Shown here in pieces: positions 6,452-13,294 of a stretch of DNA of 13,294 nt (its first letter is position 1; every line of letters starts with the position of its first letter). The position numbers and the translations under genes are program-made. The stretch is from contig JANYHX010000198.1 in assembly GCA_025362155.1 (NCBI GenBank), positions 1 through 13,294 of the forward strand, in the 5' to 3' direction. The notes under the pieces were generated by a model. It worked only from the letters and a program-made list of their open reading frames with translations. It did no database searches and had not been told where the DNA came from. Origin of the DNA: Gallionella sp. (GTDB lineage Bacteria > Pseudomonadota > Gammaproteobacteria > Burkholderiales > Gallionellaceae).

Positions 6452-7636
6452 ATGCCCTCCATTTCTCCCAACACGGGTTCGACAACGTCTCTCGCAGCCG
6501 CGTTACTACGCCGGGAGGTTCTTGATCTGCATGCTTATCATGTGCCGGAGAGTTCCGGCTACATCAAGCTGGATGCGATGGAAAACCCCTATCTTTTGCC
6601 GCCAGCTTTACGCAGCGAAATTGCTGACGCGGTCGCAGCGGCTGCGATCAACCGCTATCCTGATCCCGGTGCCGCATCGCTCAAGGAAGCAATTCGCGCG
6701 GTGACCGGTTTGCCGGACGGAATGGAGATATTGCTCGGCAATGGTTCGGACGAATTAATCCAGTTGCTTGCGCTGGCGGTCAATAAGCCCGGCGCGGTAC
6801 TGCTCAGCGTGGAGCCTTCGTTCGTGATGTACAAGATGATCGCGACCTTCACCGGGATGCGTTATGTGGGCGTGCCGCTGATAATAAATTCCGGGACAAA
6901 TAATCCCGGATCAGCAAACTCGGACTCAGCAAATTCAGACCCAGCGGATTTTTCTTTGGATTTATCTGCCACACTGGCGGCGATCAAACGTGAGCAACCC
7001 GCGCTGGTGTTTCTGGCCTATCCGAACAATCCCACCGGCAATTTATTTTCGGCGGGCGCGGTGGCGCAGATTGTCCAGTCGGCGCCGGGTTTGGTGGTGC
7101 TGGACGAAGCTTATTATGCCTTTGCCAGCGATAGCTTTATCCCGCATTTGGCGCGTTATCCGAACCTATTGGTGATGCGGACTTTTTCCAAGCTTGGAAT
7201 GGCCGGATTAAGACTGGGTTTTCTGGCCGGTAGCGCGGCATGGTTGGGAGAGTTGGAAAAGCTGCGCTTGCCGTATAATGTCGGCGTGCTGCCACAGATA
7301 GTTGCCGTAAAATTGTTGGAGCATCATGATGTGTTGTTGCAGCAAGCTGAACAAATCAAGCAGGATCGGGCAAAACTATACCAACAGTTGAGCGAAATTG
7401 CCGCAGTAAAGGTTTACGCTAGCGAGGCGAATTTCCTGATGTTCTGCGTGGCGGAGGCCACAGCGGTATTCGAGGGACTGAAGCAGCGCGGCGTGTTGAT
7501 CAAGAACTTGAATGGCGGACATCCGATGTTGAAAGACTGCTTGCGTGTGACAGTAGGTACGCCACAAGAAAATATGAAATTTATTACTGCATTGCAAGAA
7601 ACCTTATCCCATCCTCACAGGATACAATCCGCATAG
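6452..7636 (+). CDS. hisC: Histidinol-phosphate aminotransferase
   Basis: HisC is a PLP enzyme that converts imidazole-acetol phosphate and glutamate to L-histidinol phosphate in the cytoplasm. From the ATG at 6452 it is 394 residues. Landmarks are [12 protein letters not shown] near the N-terminus, [20 protein letters not shown] (cofactor phosphate region), [22 protein letters not shown] with the Asp that contacts the pyridine ring, and [14 protein letters not shown] with Schiff-base lysine K247. An upstream GTG at 6413 is in frame, but its extra 13 residues overlap the second direct repeat and do not look like HisC, so I prefer 6452. Neither start has a Shine-Dalgarno sequence. An unusual insertion of about 20 residues ([20 protein letters not shown]) follows GVPLI. 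It is made of a DNA hairpin and a 15-nt tandem duplication. It is the first gene of the cluster here, with hisB 9 nt after its stop. Confidence 0.95.
   Translation: MPSISPNTGSTTSLAAALLRREVLDLHAYHVPESSGYIKLDAMENPYLLPPALRSEIADAVAAAAINRYPDPGAASLKEAIRAVTGLPDGMEILLGNGSDELIQLLALAVNKPGAVLLSVEPSFVMYKMIATFTGMRYVGVPLIINSGTNNPGSANSDSANSDPADFSLDLSATLAAIKREQPALVFLAYPNNPTGNLFSAGAVAQIVQSAPGLVVLDEAYYAFASDSFIPHLARYPNLLVMRTFSKLGMAGLRLGFLAGSAAWLGELEKLRLPYNVGVLPQIVAVKLLEHHDVLLQQAEQIKQDRAKLYQQLSEIAAVKVYASEANFLMFCVAEATAVFEGLKQRGVLIKNLNGGHPMLKDCLRVTVGTPQENMKFITALQETLSHPHRIQSA
6890..6940. repeat. Stem-loop plus 15-bp tandem duplication inside hisC
   Basis: TCCGGGA (6890-6896) and TCCCGGA (6904-6910) form a perfect 7-bp hairpin. 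Directly after it come two 15-bp copies, TCAGCAAACTCGGAC (6911-6925) and TCAGCAAATTCAGAC (6926-6940), which differ at two bases and each encode SANSD. The frame is kept, and the products lie in what should be a short surface loop of HisC. Confidence 0.85.
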
Positions 7637-7645
7637 GACTCAAAC

Positions 7646-8233
7646 ATGCGTAGCGCGAAAGTTACCCGCAACACCCTGGAAACCCAGATTAGCGTCGAGC
7701 TGACTCTGGACGGCAGCGGTCAGGCAAAATTCGATACCGGTCTGCCGTTTCTCGATCACATGCTCGACCAGATCGCCCGGCATGGTTTACTGAATTTGAA
7801 CATTGTGGCCAAAGGTGATTTGCACATTGACGCGCATCACACCGTGGAAGATATCGGTATCACCCTCGGTCAGGCGTTCAATCAGGCGATCAGCGACAAG
7901 AAAGGTGTGCGCCGTTACGGCCACGCTTACATTCCTTTGGATGAGGCCTTGTCACGTGTAGTACTGGATATTTCCGGCCGTCCCGGTTTGGTATTCAATT
8001 GCGAATTCGTGCGCGGCAACGTGGGCGAGTTCGATGTGGATCTCATCAAGGAATTTTTTCAGGGCTTCGTCAATCACGCCTTGGTGACATTGCATATCGA
8101 CAATCTCTCCGGTAACAATGCCCACCATCAGGCCGAGACCATATTCAAGGCTTTTGGCCGCGCGCTGCGCATGGCGCTGGAGATGGATCCACGTATGGTT
8201 GGCGTAATGCCCTCTACCAAAGGCACGCTATAA
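7646..8233 (+). CDS. hisB: Imidazoleglycerol-phosphate dehydratase
   Basis: HisB removes water from imidazoleglycerol phosphate to give imidazole-acetol phosphate, the substrate of HisC. At 195 residues it is the monofunctional dehydratase without the histidinol-phosphatase domain found in enterobacteria. The metal-binding repeats are clear: [19 protein letters not shown] (about 29-47) and [16 protein letters not shown] in the first half, and FQGFVNHAL then [19 protein letters not shown] in the second. The end, [15 protein letters not shown], is the usual C-terminus. An AGGA-like sequence overlaps the hisC stop a few bases before the ATG. The normal short step to hisH is broken here by a 145-bp palindromic element starting 8 bases after the stop, which should place a large hairpin in the mRNA. 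Confidence 0.98.
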   Translation: MRSAKVTRNTLETQISVELTLDGSGQAKFDTGLPFLDHMLDQIARHGLLNLNIVAKGDLHIDAHHTVEDIGITLGQAFNQAISDKKGVRRYGHAYIPLDEALSRVVLDISGRPGLVFNCEFVRGNVGEFDVDLIKEFFQGFVNHALVTLHIDNLSGNNAHHQAETIFKAFGRALRMALEMDPRMVGVMPSTKGTL

Positions 8234-8240
8234 ATTCATT

Positions 8241-8385
8241 ATGGGAGCTTCTCAAAATTCAGAGTTCGCCCAAATGCAAGGCGCGGGAAAAATTTCGCCG
8301 CGCCGCATATTTAATATATGTCAGTAAGAAATTTTTTCCGCAACACAGCAGTTGGGATGAAATGTGGATTTTGAGAGACTCCCAT
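8241..8385. mobile_element. MITE-like, nearly fully palindromic element between hisB and hisH
   Basis: The 145-bp interval is one large imperfect palindrome centred at about 8313. The left end begins ATGGGAGCTTCTCAAAAT, and the reverse complement of the right end begins ATGGGAGTCTCTCAAAAT. Similarity continues inward through CCCAA-TGC, GCGGGAAAAATTT against GCGGAAAAAATTT, and the centre CATATTTAATATATG. It has no coding capacity for a protein of its own. Size, terminal inverted repeats and intergenic position fit a non-autonomous miniature element. An AT dinucleotide at both outer ends could be a 2-bp target duplication or part of the repeat. A second copy is not visible in the window, so mobility is inferred. 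The right end supplies the AT of the hisH start codon. Confidence 0.75.
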
Positions 8386-9016
8386 GGTTGATGTCGCAGT
8401 AGTCGATTATGGTATGGGCAACTTGCGTTCGGTCGAACAGGCCCTGCGCAAGGTGGCTCCCACGTCGGAAGTTGTCGTCACGGATGACGCTGACACGATT
8501 GTAAATGCCAAGCGTGTGGTATTCCCCGGACAAGGCGCGATGCCCGATTGTATGCGCGAACTGGATATGCGCGGTTTGCGTGATGCCGTACTGTTGGCCG
8601 CACGCAGCAGGCCTTTTCTTGGTATTTGCATTGGCCTGCAAATGTTGTTCGAGCATAGTGCCGAGGGTGAGGTAGCCGGATTGGGAATTTTGCCTGGCAA
8701 GGTGGCGCGTTTTGCCAGTCCTATGCACGATGCGCAGGGCAATAAACTCAAGGTGCCGCACATGGGATGGAACCAGGTGCATCACGTACAACATCCGCTA
8801 TGGAATGGCATAGACCAAGATGCGCGCTTTTATTTTGTGCACAGCTATTATGTGCAGCCGCTGGATGCCTCATTGGTGCAGGCGACCAGCCAATATCCGC
8901 GCTCATTTGTGTGTGCAGTGGCGAAAGATAATTTGTTTGCGGTGCAATTTCATCCGGAAAAAAGCTCCACAGCAGGGCTAAAGCTGCTGCAAAACTTTGT
9001 GCAATGGAACCCTTAA
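8384..9016 (+). CDS. hisH: Imidazole glycerol phosphate synthase, glutaminase subunit HisH
   Basis: HisH is the class I glutamine amidotransferase half of IGP synthase and delivers ammonia to HisF. At 210 residues it is of normal length. It starts VDVAVVDYGMGNLRSV. The oxyanion region VFPGQGAMPDCM (47-57) has the expected PG-G pattern. The nucleophile is C82 in GICIGLQMLF, and the triad is completed by H190 and E192 in VQFHPEKSS. VPHMGWNQV and YFVHSYYV are family patterns. The start is unusual: the ATG at 8384 takes its first two bases from the end of the palindromic element, and the sequence before it (CTCCC) is the opposite of a Shine-Dalgarno site. No alternative in-frame start is close, so translation probably depends on coupling or non-SD initiation. 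The gene otherwise looks intact. Confidence 0.97.
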   Translation: MVDVAVVDYGMGNLRSVEQALRKVAPTSEVVVTDDADTIVNAKRVVFPGQGAMPDCMRELDMRGLRDAVLLAARSRPFLGICIGLQMLFEHSAEGEVAGLGILPGKVARFASPMHDAQGNKLKVPHMGWNQVHHVQHPLWNGIDQDARFYFVHSYYVQPLDASLVQATSQYPRSFVCAVAKDNLFAVQFHPEKSSTAGLKLLQNFVQWNP

Positions 9017-9031
9017 TTTTTACGTACTGCC

Positions 9032-9811
9032 ATGCTAATAATTCCTGCGATTGATTTGAAAGATGGTCATTGTGTGCGCCTTAAACAAGGTGTAATGGAA
9101 GATGCCACGGTGTTTTCAGAAGACCCTGCCGCCACCGCAAAACACTGGTTGGCACAAGGCGCGCGCCGCCTGCATCTGGTCGACTTGAACGGTGCTTTTG
9201 CCGGCAAGCCCAAGAATGAAGCCGCCGTGCGCAGTATCATCAATGCGGTTGGTTTGGATGTGCCGGTGCAACTCGGTGGCGGCATACGCGATCTGGAAAC
9301 CATAGAGCGCTATCTCGACATCGGCGTTACATACATCATTATTGGCACTGCCGCAGTCAAAGTACCCGGCTTTTTGCATGAAGCCTGCGACGCTTTTCCG
9401 GGACACATCATGGTGGGTCTGGACGCCAAGGGCGGCAAAGTGGCGGTAGATGGCTGGTCCAAGCTGACCGGACACGATGTTGCCGATCTGGCGCAACGCT
9501 TTGAAGGCTACGGTGTGGAAGCGGTCATTTATACCGACATCGGACGCGACGGCATGCTATCCGGCGTGAATATTCCCGCTACTGTAGAACTGGCCAGACC
9601 GTTGCACGTTCCGGTGATCGCCAGCGGCGGCATCACCAATCTGGACGATGTGCGCGCGCTGTGTGCGGTGCAGGCTGAAGGCATCACCGGCGCGATCACT
9701 GGCCGTGCGATTTATGAAGGCACGCTGGATTTCAAGGCTGCGCAGGCCTTGGCGGATGAGTTGACGCCAGCGGCTGCGCTGGCTAACGTACCGAACGGCG
9801 CAATAATCTAG
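9032..9811 (+). CDS. hisA: ProFAR isomerase HisA
   Basis: HisA catalyses the Amadori rearrangement of ProFAR to PRFAR, the substrate of HisF/HisH. The 259-residue protein is a single (beta/alpha)8 barrel with the characteristic half-repeat. The catalytic aspartates are D8 in [10 protein letters not shown] and D131 in VGLDAKGG. The phosphate-binding loops are QLGGGIRD (80-87) with IIIGTAAV and, in the second half, VIASGGITN with [23 protein letters not shown] is the usual strand-6 pattern. It begins 15 nt after hisH without a clear ribosome binding site and ends 3 nt before hisF. The last few residues are Ala/Pro-rich and probably a free tail. Confidence 0.98.
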   Translation: MLIIPAIDLKDGHCVRLKQGVMEDATVFSEDPAATAKHWLAQGARRLHLVDLNGAFAGKPKNEAAVRSIINAVGLDVPVQLGGGIRDLETIERYLDIGVTYIIIGTAAVKVPGFLHEACDAFPGHIMVGLDAKGGKVAVDGWSKLTGHDVADLAQRFEGYGVEAVIYTDIGRDGMLSGVNIPATVELARPLHVPVIASGGITNLDDVRALCAVQAEGITGAITGRAIYEGTLDFKAAQALADELTPAAALANVPNGAII

Positions 9812-9814
9812 TTT

Positions 9815-10573
9815 ATGCTGACTAAACGCATTATCCCTTGCCTTGATGTGACAGCAGGACGAGTGGTCAAAGGGGTCAGTTTTGTCGAGTTGCGCGATGC
9901 CGGTGACCCGGTGGAGATCGCGCGCCGTTATGACGAGCAAGGCGCGGACGAGCTGACTTTCCTGGACATTACTGCCAGCTCGGACGACAGAGGAATTATT
10001 TTTCGCATCATCGAACAGGTCGCCTCACAGGTGTTCATTCCGCTGACTGTGGGCGGCGGCGTGCGCAAAGTGAGCGACGTGCGCGATCTGCTGAATGCCG
10101 GAGCGGATAAAGTCAGCATCAACACTTCTGCGGTACTCGATCCGCAATTGGTCGCCGATGCTGCCGGGCGCTATGGTTCGCAGTGTATTGTGGTGGCCAT
10201 TGATGCCAAACAAAGCTCACCGGGACACTGGGAAGTATTCACTCACGGCGGACGCAAAACTACAGGCCTGGATGCGGTGGCCTGGGCGAAAAAAATGCAG
10301 GACTTGGGTGCGGGTGAAATCCTGCTTACCAGCATGGACAGGGATGGGCAAAAAACTGGTTTTGATTTGACGTTGACACGGGCGATTACCGACGCGCTGG
10401 AGATTCCGGTGATCGCCAGCGGCGGCGTGGGGAATCTCCAGCACCTGGTCGACGGTGTAAAAAAAGGCGGGGCGGATGCTGTGCTGGCGGCGAGTATTTT
10501 TCATTTTGGCGAATATACCGTGCAACAGGCCAAGCAGTTTATGGCCGCACAGAATATCGAGGTACGCTTATGA
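9815..10573 (+). CDS. hisF: Imidazole glycerol phosphate synthase, cyclase subunit HisF
   Basis: HisF uses ammonia from HisH to turn PRFAR into IGP and AICAR, the second product entering purine synthesis. The 252-residue (beta/alpha)8 barrel is of normal length. Catalytic D11 lies in [16 protein letters not shown] and D130 in VVAIDAK. Phosphate-binding loops are LTVGGGVRK (78-85) and, in the second half, VIASGGVGN with [21 protein letters not shown] and [15 protein letters not shown] are family patterns. It begins 3 nt after the hisA stop and overlaps hisI by the 4-nt ATGA arrangement, so HisA, HisF and HisI are probably translated in a coupled way. Confidence 0.98.
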   Translation: MLTKRIIPCLDVTAGRVVKGVSFVELRDAGDPVEIARRYDEQGADELTFLDITASSDDRGIIFRIIEQVASQVFIPLTVGGGVRKVSDVRDLLNAGADKVSINTSAVLDPQLVADAAGRYGSQCIVVAIDAKQSSPGHWEVFTHGGRKTTGLDAVAWAKKMQDLGAGEILLTSMDRDGQKTGFDLTLTRAITDALEIPVIASGGVGNLQHLVDGVKKGGADAVLAASIFHFGEYTVQQAKQFMAAQNIEVRL

Positions 10574-10974
10574 GTGAAGCATGGCTGAATAAAGTAAATT
10601 GGGCCGCTAATGGCTTGGTAACGTCAGTCACACAGGACGCCTCTACGGGCCGTGTGCTGATGGTGGCGTGGATGAATCGCGAGGCGTTAAAACTTACCCA
10701 GCAAAAAGGTGAAGCAGTCTATTGGTCGCGATCACGCAAGAAGCTTTGGCACAAGGGAGAAGAGTCCGGACATTTTCAGAAGGTGAAAGAAATACGGCTG
10801 GATTGCGACGGCGATGTCATTCTGTTGCAGGTGGAACAGGTTGGCGGTATTGCCTGTCATACCGGACGCGAGAGTTGTTTGTACCGTCGTTTAGAACAAG
10901 GCAAATGGCTGGAAGTGGATGCGGTGTTGAAATCTCCCAAAGAGATATATCCCGAGCAAAAATACAAGAAATGA
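10570..10974 (+). CDS. hisI: Phosphoribosyl-AMP cyclohydrolase
   Basis: HisI opens the adenine ring of phosphoribosyl-AMP to give ProFAR, the substrate of HisA. The 134-residue protein is the stand-alone cyclohydrolase, as usual in betaproteobacteria, not the HisIE fusion of enterobacteria. [10 protein letters not shown] (31-40) and [18 protein letters not shown] (51-68) are signature stretches. The acidic cluster DCDGD (78-82) provides the Mg2+ ligands, and C79, C96 and C103 (in [11 protein letters not shown]) the zinc ligands. It overlaps hisF upstream and hisE downstream by ATGA in each case, giving a compact translationally linked block. Confidence 0.98.
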   Translation: MSEAWLNKVNWAANGLVTSVTQDASTGRVLMVAWMNREALKLTQQKGEAVYWSRSRKKLWHKGEESGHFQKVKEIRLDCDGDVILLQVEQVGGIACHTGRESCLYRRLEQGKWLEVDAVLKSPKEIYPEQKYKK

Positions 10975-11294
10975 AACAGGGTATCCTGCAAAAATTGACC
11001 GAAACACTGGCGGCACGCAAACAAGCATCGCCTGACAGCTCGTATGTTGCCACGTTATTCAGCAAGGGCGAAGATGCGATTCTTAAAAAGATAGGTGAAG
11101 AAGCCACCGAAGTAATTCTGGCGAGCAAAGGGGGCGATAAAAGCCAATTGGTATATGAAACTGCCGATCTGTGGTTTCATTGCATGGTGTTGCTGGCACA
11201 GCATGACCTGAGCGCAGAAGATGTGCTGCAAGAGTTGGCGCGCCGTGAGGGCGTGTCGGGCATTGCCGAAAAACACAGCCGAACAGAAGGCTGA
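10971..11294 (+). CDS. hisE: Phosphoribosyl-ATP pyrophosphatase
   Basis: HisE hydrolyses phosphoribosyl-ATP to phosphoribosyl-AMP and pyrophosphate, the second step of histidine synthesis. The open frame extends upstream to 10722, but that part runs within hisI in another frame. The ATG at 10971, overlapping the hisI stop as ATGA, gives a 107-residue protein of normal size. The all-alpha MazG-like fold is shown by [29 protein letters not shown], then the metal-binding EEATEVILA (about 43-51) and YETADLWFH with its Glu and Asp. The tail [13 protein letters not shown] is typical. Two bases separate its stop from the next start. Confidence 0.97.
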   Translation: MKQGILQKLTETLAARKQASPDSSYVATLFSKGEDAILKKIGEEATEVILASKGGDKSQLVYETADLWFHCMVLLAQHDLSAEDVLQELARREGVSGIAEKHSRTEG

Positions 11295-11296
11295 AC

Positions 11297-11644
11297 ATGA
11301 GCGACTGTCTGTTTTGCAAAATTACACGCGGCGAAATTCCGAGTCGCAAGATTTACGAGGATGATGAAGTATTTGCGTTTCACGATATTAATCCGGTCGC
11401 GCCGGTTCATTTCATGCTGGTACCCAAGCTGCACCTGGGCTCACTGGCGGAAGCCGGAGAGACGCATGCAGCTTTGCTGGGCAAGATGCTGCTGCTGGCG
11501 CCTGTGCTGGCAAAGCAGCAAGGACTGGATAATGGTTTTCGCACTGTGATCAACACCGGCAAGGGCGGCGGACAGGAAGTATTTCATTTGCACATCCATA
11601 TCATCGGCGGTGGTAATATTCCACCCATGGTGAGGCGCAATTAA
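11297..11644 (+). CDS. hinT: HIT family purine nucleoside phosphoramidase (HinT-like)
   Basis: The 115-residue protein is a histidine-triad nucleotide-binding protein of the HINT branch, which hydrolyses AMP phosphoramidates and related adenylates in the cytoplasm. CLFCKITRGEIPSRKIYEDD at the N-terminus, the strand FHDINPVAPVHFMLVPKLHL, and the active-site triad HLHIH (97-101) in VFHLHIHIIGGG are all present. The catalytic residue should be H99. The start has an AGAAGG site (11285-11290) 6 nt upstream. From memory, the gene often sits between the his genes and tatABC in betaproteobacteria. It may have no direct role in histidine synthesis beyond sharing the transcript. Confidence 0.96.
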   Translation: MSDCLFCKITRGEIPSRKIYEDDEVFAFHDINPVAPVHFMLVPKLHLGSLAEAGETHAALLGKMLLLAPVLAKQQGLDNGFRTVINTGKGGGQEVFHLHIHIIGGGNIPPMVRRN

Positions 11645-11659
11645 TTTAAGGAGAACGAG

Positions 11660-11878
11660 ATGGGCGGACTAAGTATTTGGCATTGGTTGATTGTATTGTT
11701 GGTGGTCATATTGATTTTTGGCACCAAAAAATTGCGCAACATGGGCAGCGACCTGGGCGGCGCGGTCAAGGGTTTCAAGGAAGGCATGAAGAGCGAAGAT
11801 GAAGCCACGAAACAAATTCAAGAAGGCGGACACACCATCGAAGGTGAAGTGAAAGATAAAAAAACCACCAAGGTTTAA
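11660..11878 (+). CDS. tatA: Sec-independent protein translocase TatA
   Basis: TatA oligomers form the conduit for folded proteins with twin-arginine signals. The 72-residue protein has one N-terminal membrane helix (about 6-22, [16 protein letters not shown]), the hinge [10 protein letters not shown], and an amphipathic helix ([13 protein letters not shown], about 31-43). A charged tail ends KDKKTTKV. This is the usual TatA plan and length. The ribosome binding site AAGGAG (11648-11653) is the strongest in the distal cluster, in line with TatA being needed in excess over TatB and TatC. tatB follows after 22 nt. Confidence 0.96.
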   Translation: MGGLSIWHWLIVLLVVILIFGTKKLRNMGSDLGGAVKGFKEGMKSEDEATKQIQEGGHTIEGEVKDKKTTKV

Positions 11879-11900
11879 AGCCTGGCATTCGGCGGTAAAA

Positions 11901-12335
11901 ATGTTCGACTTCAGCTTTTCAGAATTGATAGTGGTTATGGTGGTGGCGCTAGTCGTCCTCGGGCCGGAACGCCTGCCGAAAGTGGCGCGCACATTGGGGC
12001 ATTTGTGGGGGCGCGCGCAACGCTATGTGAATGGCGTGAAGGCCGATATCGAGCGCGACATGGCTGTGGAAGAGTTTCGTCAGTTGCAACAAAAAGTGCA
12101 AGCCGAAGCGAATGCGGTGGGGCAATCGGTCAAGCAAATGGCATTGACAGCGGATGAGCAAGTGCAACAAATCAATGCTGCGGTAGCCCAGCTTTCTTCT
12201 TCCGGACCAGCTGTACCAGCAAACGCGGCAACACTCTCCGACCCAGCCGCGCACCCCCCACCCCCACTACCAGACCCGGCAACGCACATGCCGACGCCTG
12301 CCACCGACTCCGCTACGGCGCTGTCTGCTCACTAA
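11901..12335 (+). CDS. tatB: Sec-independent protein translocase TatB
   Basis: TatB works with TatC in the twin-arginine signal receptor complex. The 144-residue protein starts MFDFSFSELIVVMVVALVVLGPERLPKVA in type. It has a membrane helix at about 6-20, the conserved Glu in SFSELI and the GPERLP hinge that sets TatB apart from TatA. A long amphipathic helix (LGHLWGRAQRYVNGVKADIE) and a Gln/Glu/Ala-rich coil to about residue 90 follow. The last 45 residues are a Pro/Ala/Thr-rich tail with short degenerate SDPA/PDPA repeats, not conserved in the family and probably disordered. The ribosome binding site is weak. tatC follows after 5 nt. Confidence 0.95.
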   Translation: MFDFSFSELIVVMVVALVVLGPERLPKVARTLGHLWGRAQRYVNGVKADIERDMAVEEFRQLQQKVQAEANAVGQSVKQMALTADEQVQQINAAVAQLSSSGPAVPANAATLSDPAAHPPPPLPDPATHMPTPATDSATALSAH

Positions 12336-12340
12336 TTTTA

Positions 12341-13072
12341 ATGAACACTGGCGAAAGTTTTATCGCGCATCTGGTCGAATTGCGCAACCGTCTGCTGCAT
12401 GCCGTGGTGGCTGTACTGCTGGTATTTATCTGCCTGTTCCCGTGGGCGTCCAATCTTTACACCTTCTTGGCACAGCCGCTGTTGGCCAAGTTGCCCAAAG
12501 GCGGCCAGATGATCGCCACCGATGTCACCACGCCTTTCTTAGTGCCGCTCAAGGTCGCGCTGATGGCGGCTTTCCTGATTGCACTGCCTTATATTCTCTA
12601 TCAAATATGGCGTTTCGTTGCGCCCGGTTTATATACCCACGAAAAACGACTGGTGTGGCCGCTGATCATCGCCAGCACAACCCTGTTTTTTTGTGGCATG
12701 GCATTCGCCTACTTTGTGGTATTTCCGGTGGTATTTGGTTTCATCACCTCCAGCGCGCCACTTGGCGTGGCCGTGATGACCGACATCGACAAATATTTAA
12801 GCTTTGTGCTTTCGATGTTCATGGCCTTCGGCATCACTTTCCAGGTGCCGGTGGCAGTAGTGCTGTTGGTGCGCATGGGTTTCGTCACGGTTGCGAAATT
12901 GCGCGAAATCCGACCCTATGTGGTGGTCGGTGCATTTGTGGTTGGCGCGATTTTTACTCCGCCGGATGTGGTCTCGCAATTCATGCTGGCAATGCCGCTT
13001 TGGCTGCTGTATGAGGCCGGGATAGTGGTGGCTTCTTGGGGAAGAAAAAATAAAATAATAAAGGAAGCATAG
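12341..13072 (+). CDS. tatC: Sec-independent protein translocase TatC
   Basis: TatC is the six-helix inner membrane protein that recognises the twin-arginine signal. At 243 residues it aligns by eye with E. coli TatC almost to its end. The signal-binding glutamates are E14 in HLVELRNRLL and E101 in APGLYTHEKRL. MIATDVTTPF, GMAFAYFVVFPVVFGF, the family Asp in SFVLSMFMAFG context (TDIDKYLSFVL), and RPYVVVGAFVVGAIFTPPDVVSQ are strong signatures. The short basic tail GRKNKIIKEA replaces the longer acidic tail of E. coli and is not a sign of truncation. It starts 5 nt after tatB without a Shine-Dalgarno sequence, so coupling to tatB is likely. It is the last gene of the cluster, and an insertion sequence end follows closely. 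Confidence 0.98.
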   Translation: MNTGESFIAHLVELRNRLLHAVVAVLLVFICLFPWASNLYTFLAQPLLAKLPKGGQMIATDVTTPFLVPLKVALMAAFLIALPYILYQIWRFVAPGLYTHEKRLVWPLIIASTTLFFCGMAFAYFVVFPVVFGFITSSAPLGVAVMTDIDKYLSFVLSMFMAFGITFQVPVAVVLLVRMGFVTVAKLREIRPYVVVGAFVVGAIFTPPDVVSQFMLAMPLWLLYEAGIVVASWGRKNKIIKEA

Positions 13073-13081
13073 AAATTAAAT

Positions 13082-13104
13082 AAAGAGCCACATGAGCGCT
13101 CTTT
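13082..13104. terminator. Hairpin after tatC, terminator or end of an insertion sequence
   Basis: AAAGAGC (13082-13088) pairs with GCTCTTT (13098-13104) around a 9-nt loop, 10 nt after the tatC stop. The T-run is poor on the plus strand (TTTAA) but better on the minus strand (TTTATTTAATTT). It could therefore end the minus-strand transposase transcript, or mark the border of the insertion sequence. Confidence 0.5.
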
Positions 13105-13116
13105 AACCTTAGGTAA

Positions 13117-13294
13117 TTAGGGCGAAACGTAACCAAAATAGATCTTCAGGAAGAGTTTGAAAATATTCTCCTGACGATGATTGTAACGGTATTCAATTTC
13201 TTTCAGATACATTGGAAAATGATACCTTGATACGCCCCGATAGTTATACAGAATGTGTTTAGCATAACTCCAAAATCCTTCAATACCATTGATA
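13117..13294 (-). CDS. C-terminal part of an IS1595-type (ISXO2-like) transposase, cut by the window edge
   Basis: Reading the minus strand inward from the window end gives 58 codons and a TAA at 13117-13119: INGIEGFWSYAKHILYNYRG, then VSRYHFPMYLKEIEYRYNHR, then QENIFKLFLKIYFGYVSP. NGIEGFWSYAK with its Glu is the third acidic position of the catalytic triad in IS1595/ISXO2-like transposases, and the YLKEIEYRYNHR segment is the usual C-terminus. No stop or frameshift is seen in the visible part. Whether the gene is complete cannot be told. It ends 44 nt from the tatC stop on the opposite strand, so the element lies just behind the tat genes without cutting them. Confidence 0.9.
   Translation of the reverse strand, partial: INGIEGFWSYAKHILYNYRGVSRYHFPMYLKEIEYRYNHRQENIFKLFLKIYFGYVSP

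Noticed and set aside
8321..8794. 157-residue minus-strand open frame over the palindromic element and hisH
   Set aside because: It is antisense to hisH, which has complete catalytic residues, and it only begins to differ inside the repeat. It is not a transposase.
10722..10970. Long N-terminal extension of hisE
   Set aside because: This part overlaps hisI in another frame. The ATG at 10971 gives the normal HisE length and the usual ATGA overlap.
1..13294. CRISPR arrays, tRNA or rRNA genes, and phage or defence genes
   Set aside because: I saw no regularly spaced repeats, no cloverleaf-like or rRNA-like sequence, and no proteins of such systems apart from the transposase end at the right edge.

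Overview
The window looks like chromosome of a betaproteobacterium, most likely of the Gallionellaceae/Nitrosomonadales type. This is inferred from how the proteins read (UvrD, HisA/F/H, TatC, an SSB ending in DDDIPF) and from the gene order hisC-B-H-A-F-I-E, hinT, tatA-B-C, which is typical of betaproteobacteria. No taxonomic marker gene is present, so the assignment is an inference. The content is mainly housekeeping. The unusual material is a set of small repeat elements, in-frame insertions and gene remnants lying in and between conserved genes.

Positions 1-1006 hold an ECF-type sigma factor gene followed at once by a gene for a small Cys/His-rich two-helix membrane protein, probably its partner. 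Positions 1007-1580 are decaying intergenic DNA: an imperfect palindromic repeat of the 'TTCCCGC...GCGGGAA' kind (1061-1140), then a short-chain dehydrogenase pseudogene that keeps only its two ends (1180-1407). A STAS/SEC14-like (SpoIIAA-like) gene follows at 1581-2003.

Positions 2212-4069 are a two-gene unit of a YajR-like MFS transporter and ssb, whose ribosome binding site lies inside the end of the transporter gene. A bidirectional terminator (4086-4121) separates it from uvrD, which runs on the minus strand (4136-6331). This uvrD carries an in-frame palindromic repeat encoding about 28 extra residues in the C-terminal linker.

From 6452 to 13072 everything is on the plus strand and tightly packed: hisC, hisB, hisH, hisA, hisF, hisI, hisE, hinT, tatA, tatB, tatC. 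The his genes cover IGP dehydration (HisB), histidinol-phosphate transamination (HisC), the HisH/HisF glutamine amidotransferase-cyclase, HisA isomerisation and the two early PRPP-ATP/AMP steps (HisE, HisI). hisG and hisD are not in the window: the DNA before hisC is the divergent uvrD. hisB and hisH are split by a 145-bp, nearly perfectly palindromic MITE-like element whose right end merges into the hisH start codon. The tail of the cluster encodes the complete TatABC protein export system. The window ends in the C-terminal part of an IS1595-type (ISXO2-like) transposase on the minus strand.

I did not find a convincing new multi-gene system. The best leads are the palindromic insertion in uvrD, the element at the hisB-hisH junction, the stem-loop plus tandem duplication in hisC, and the sigma factor/membrane protein pair.
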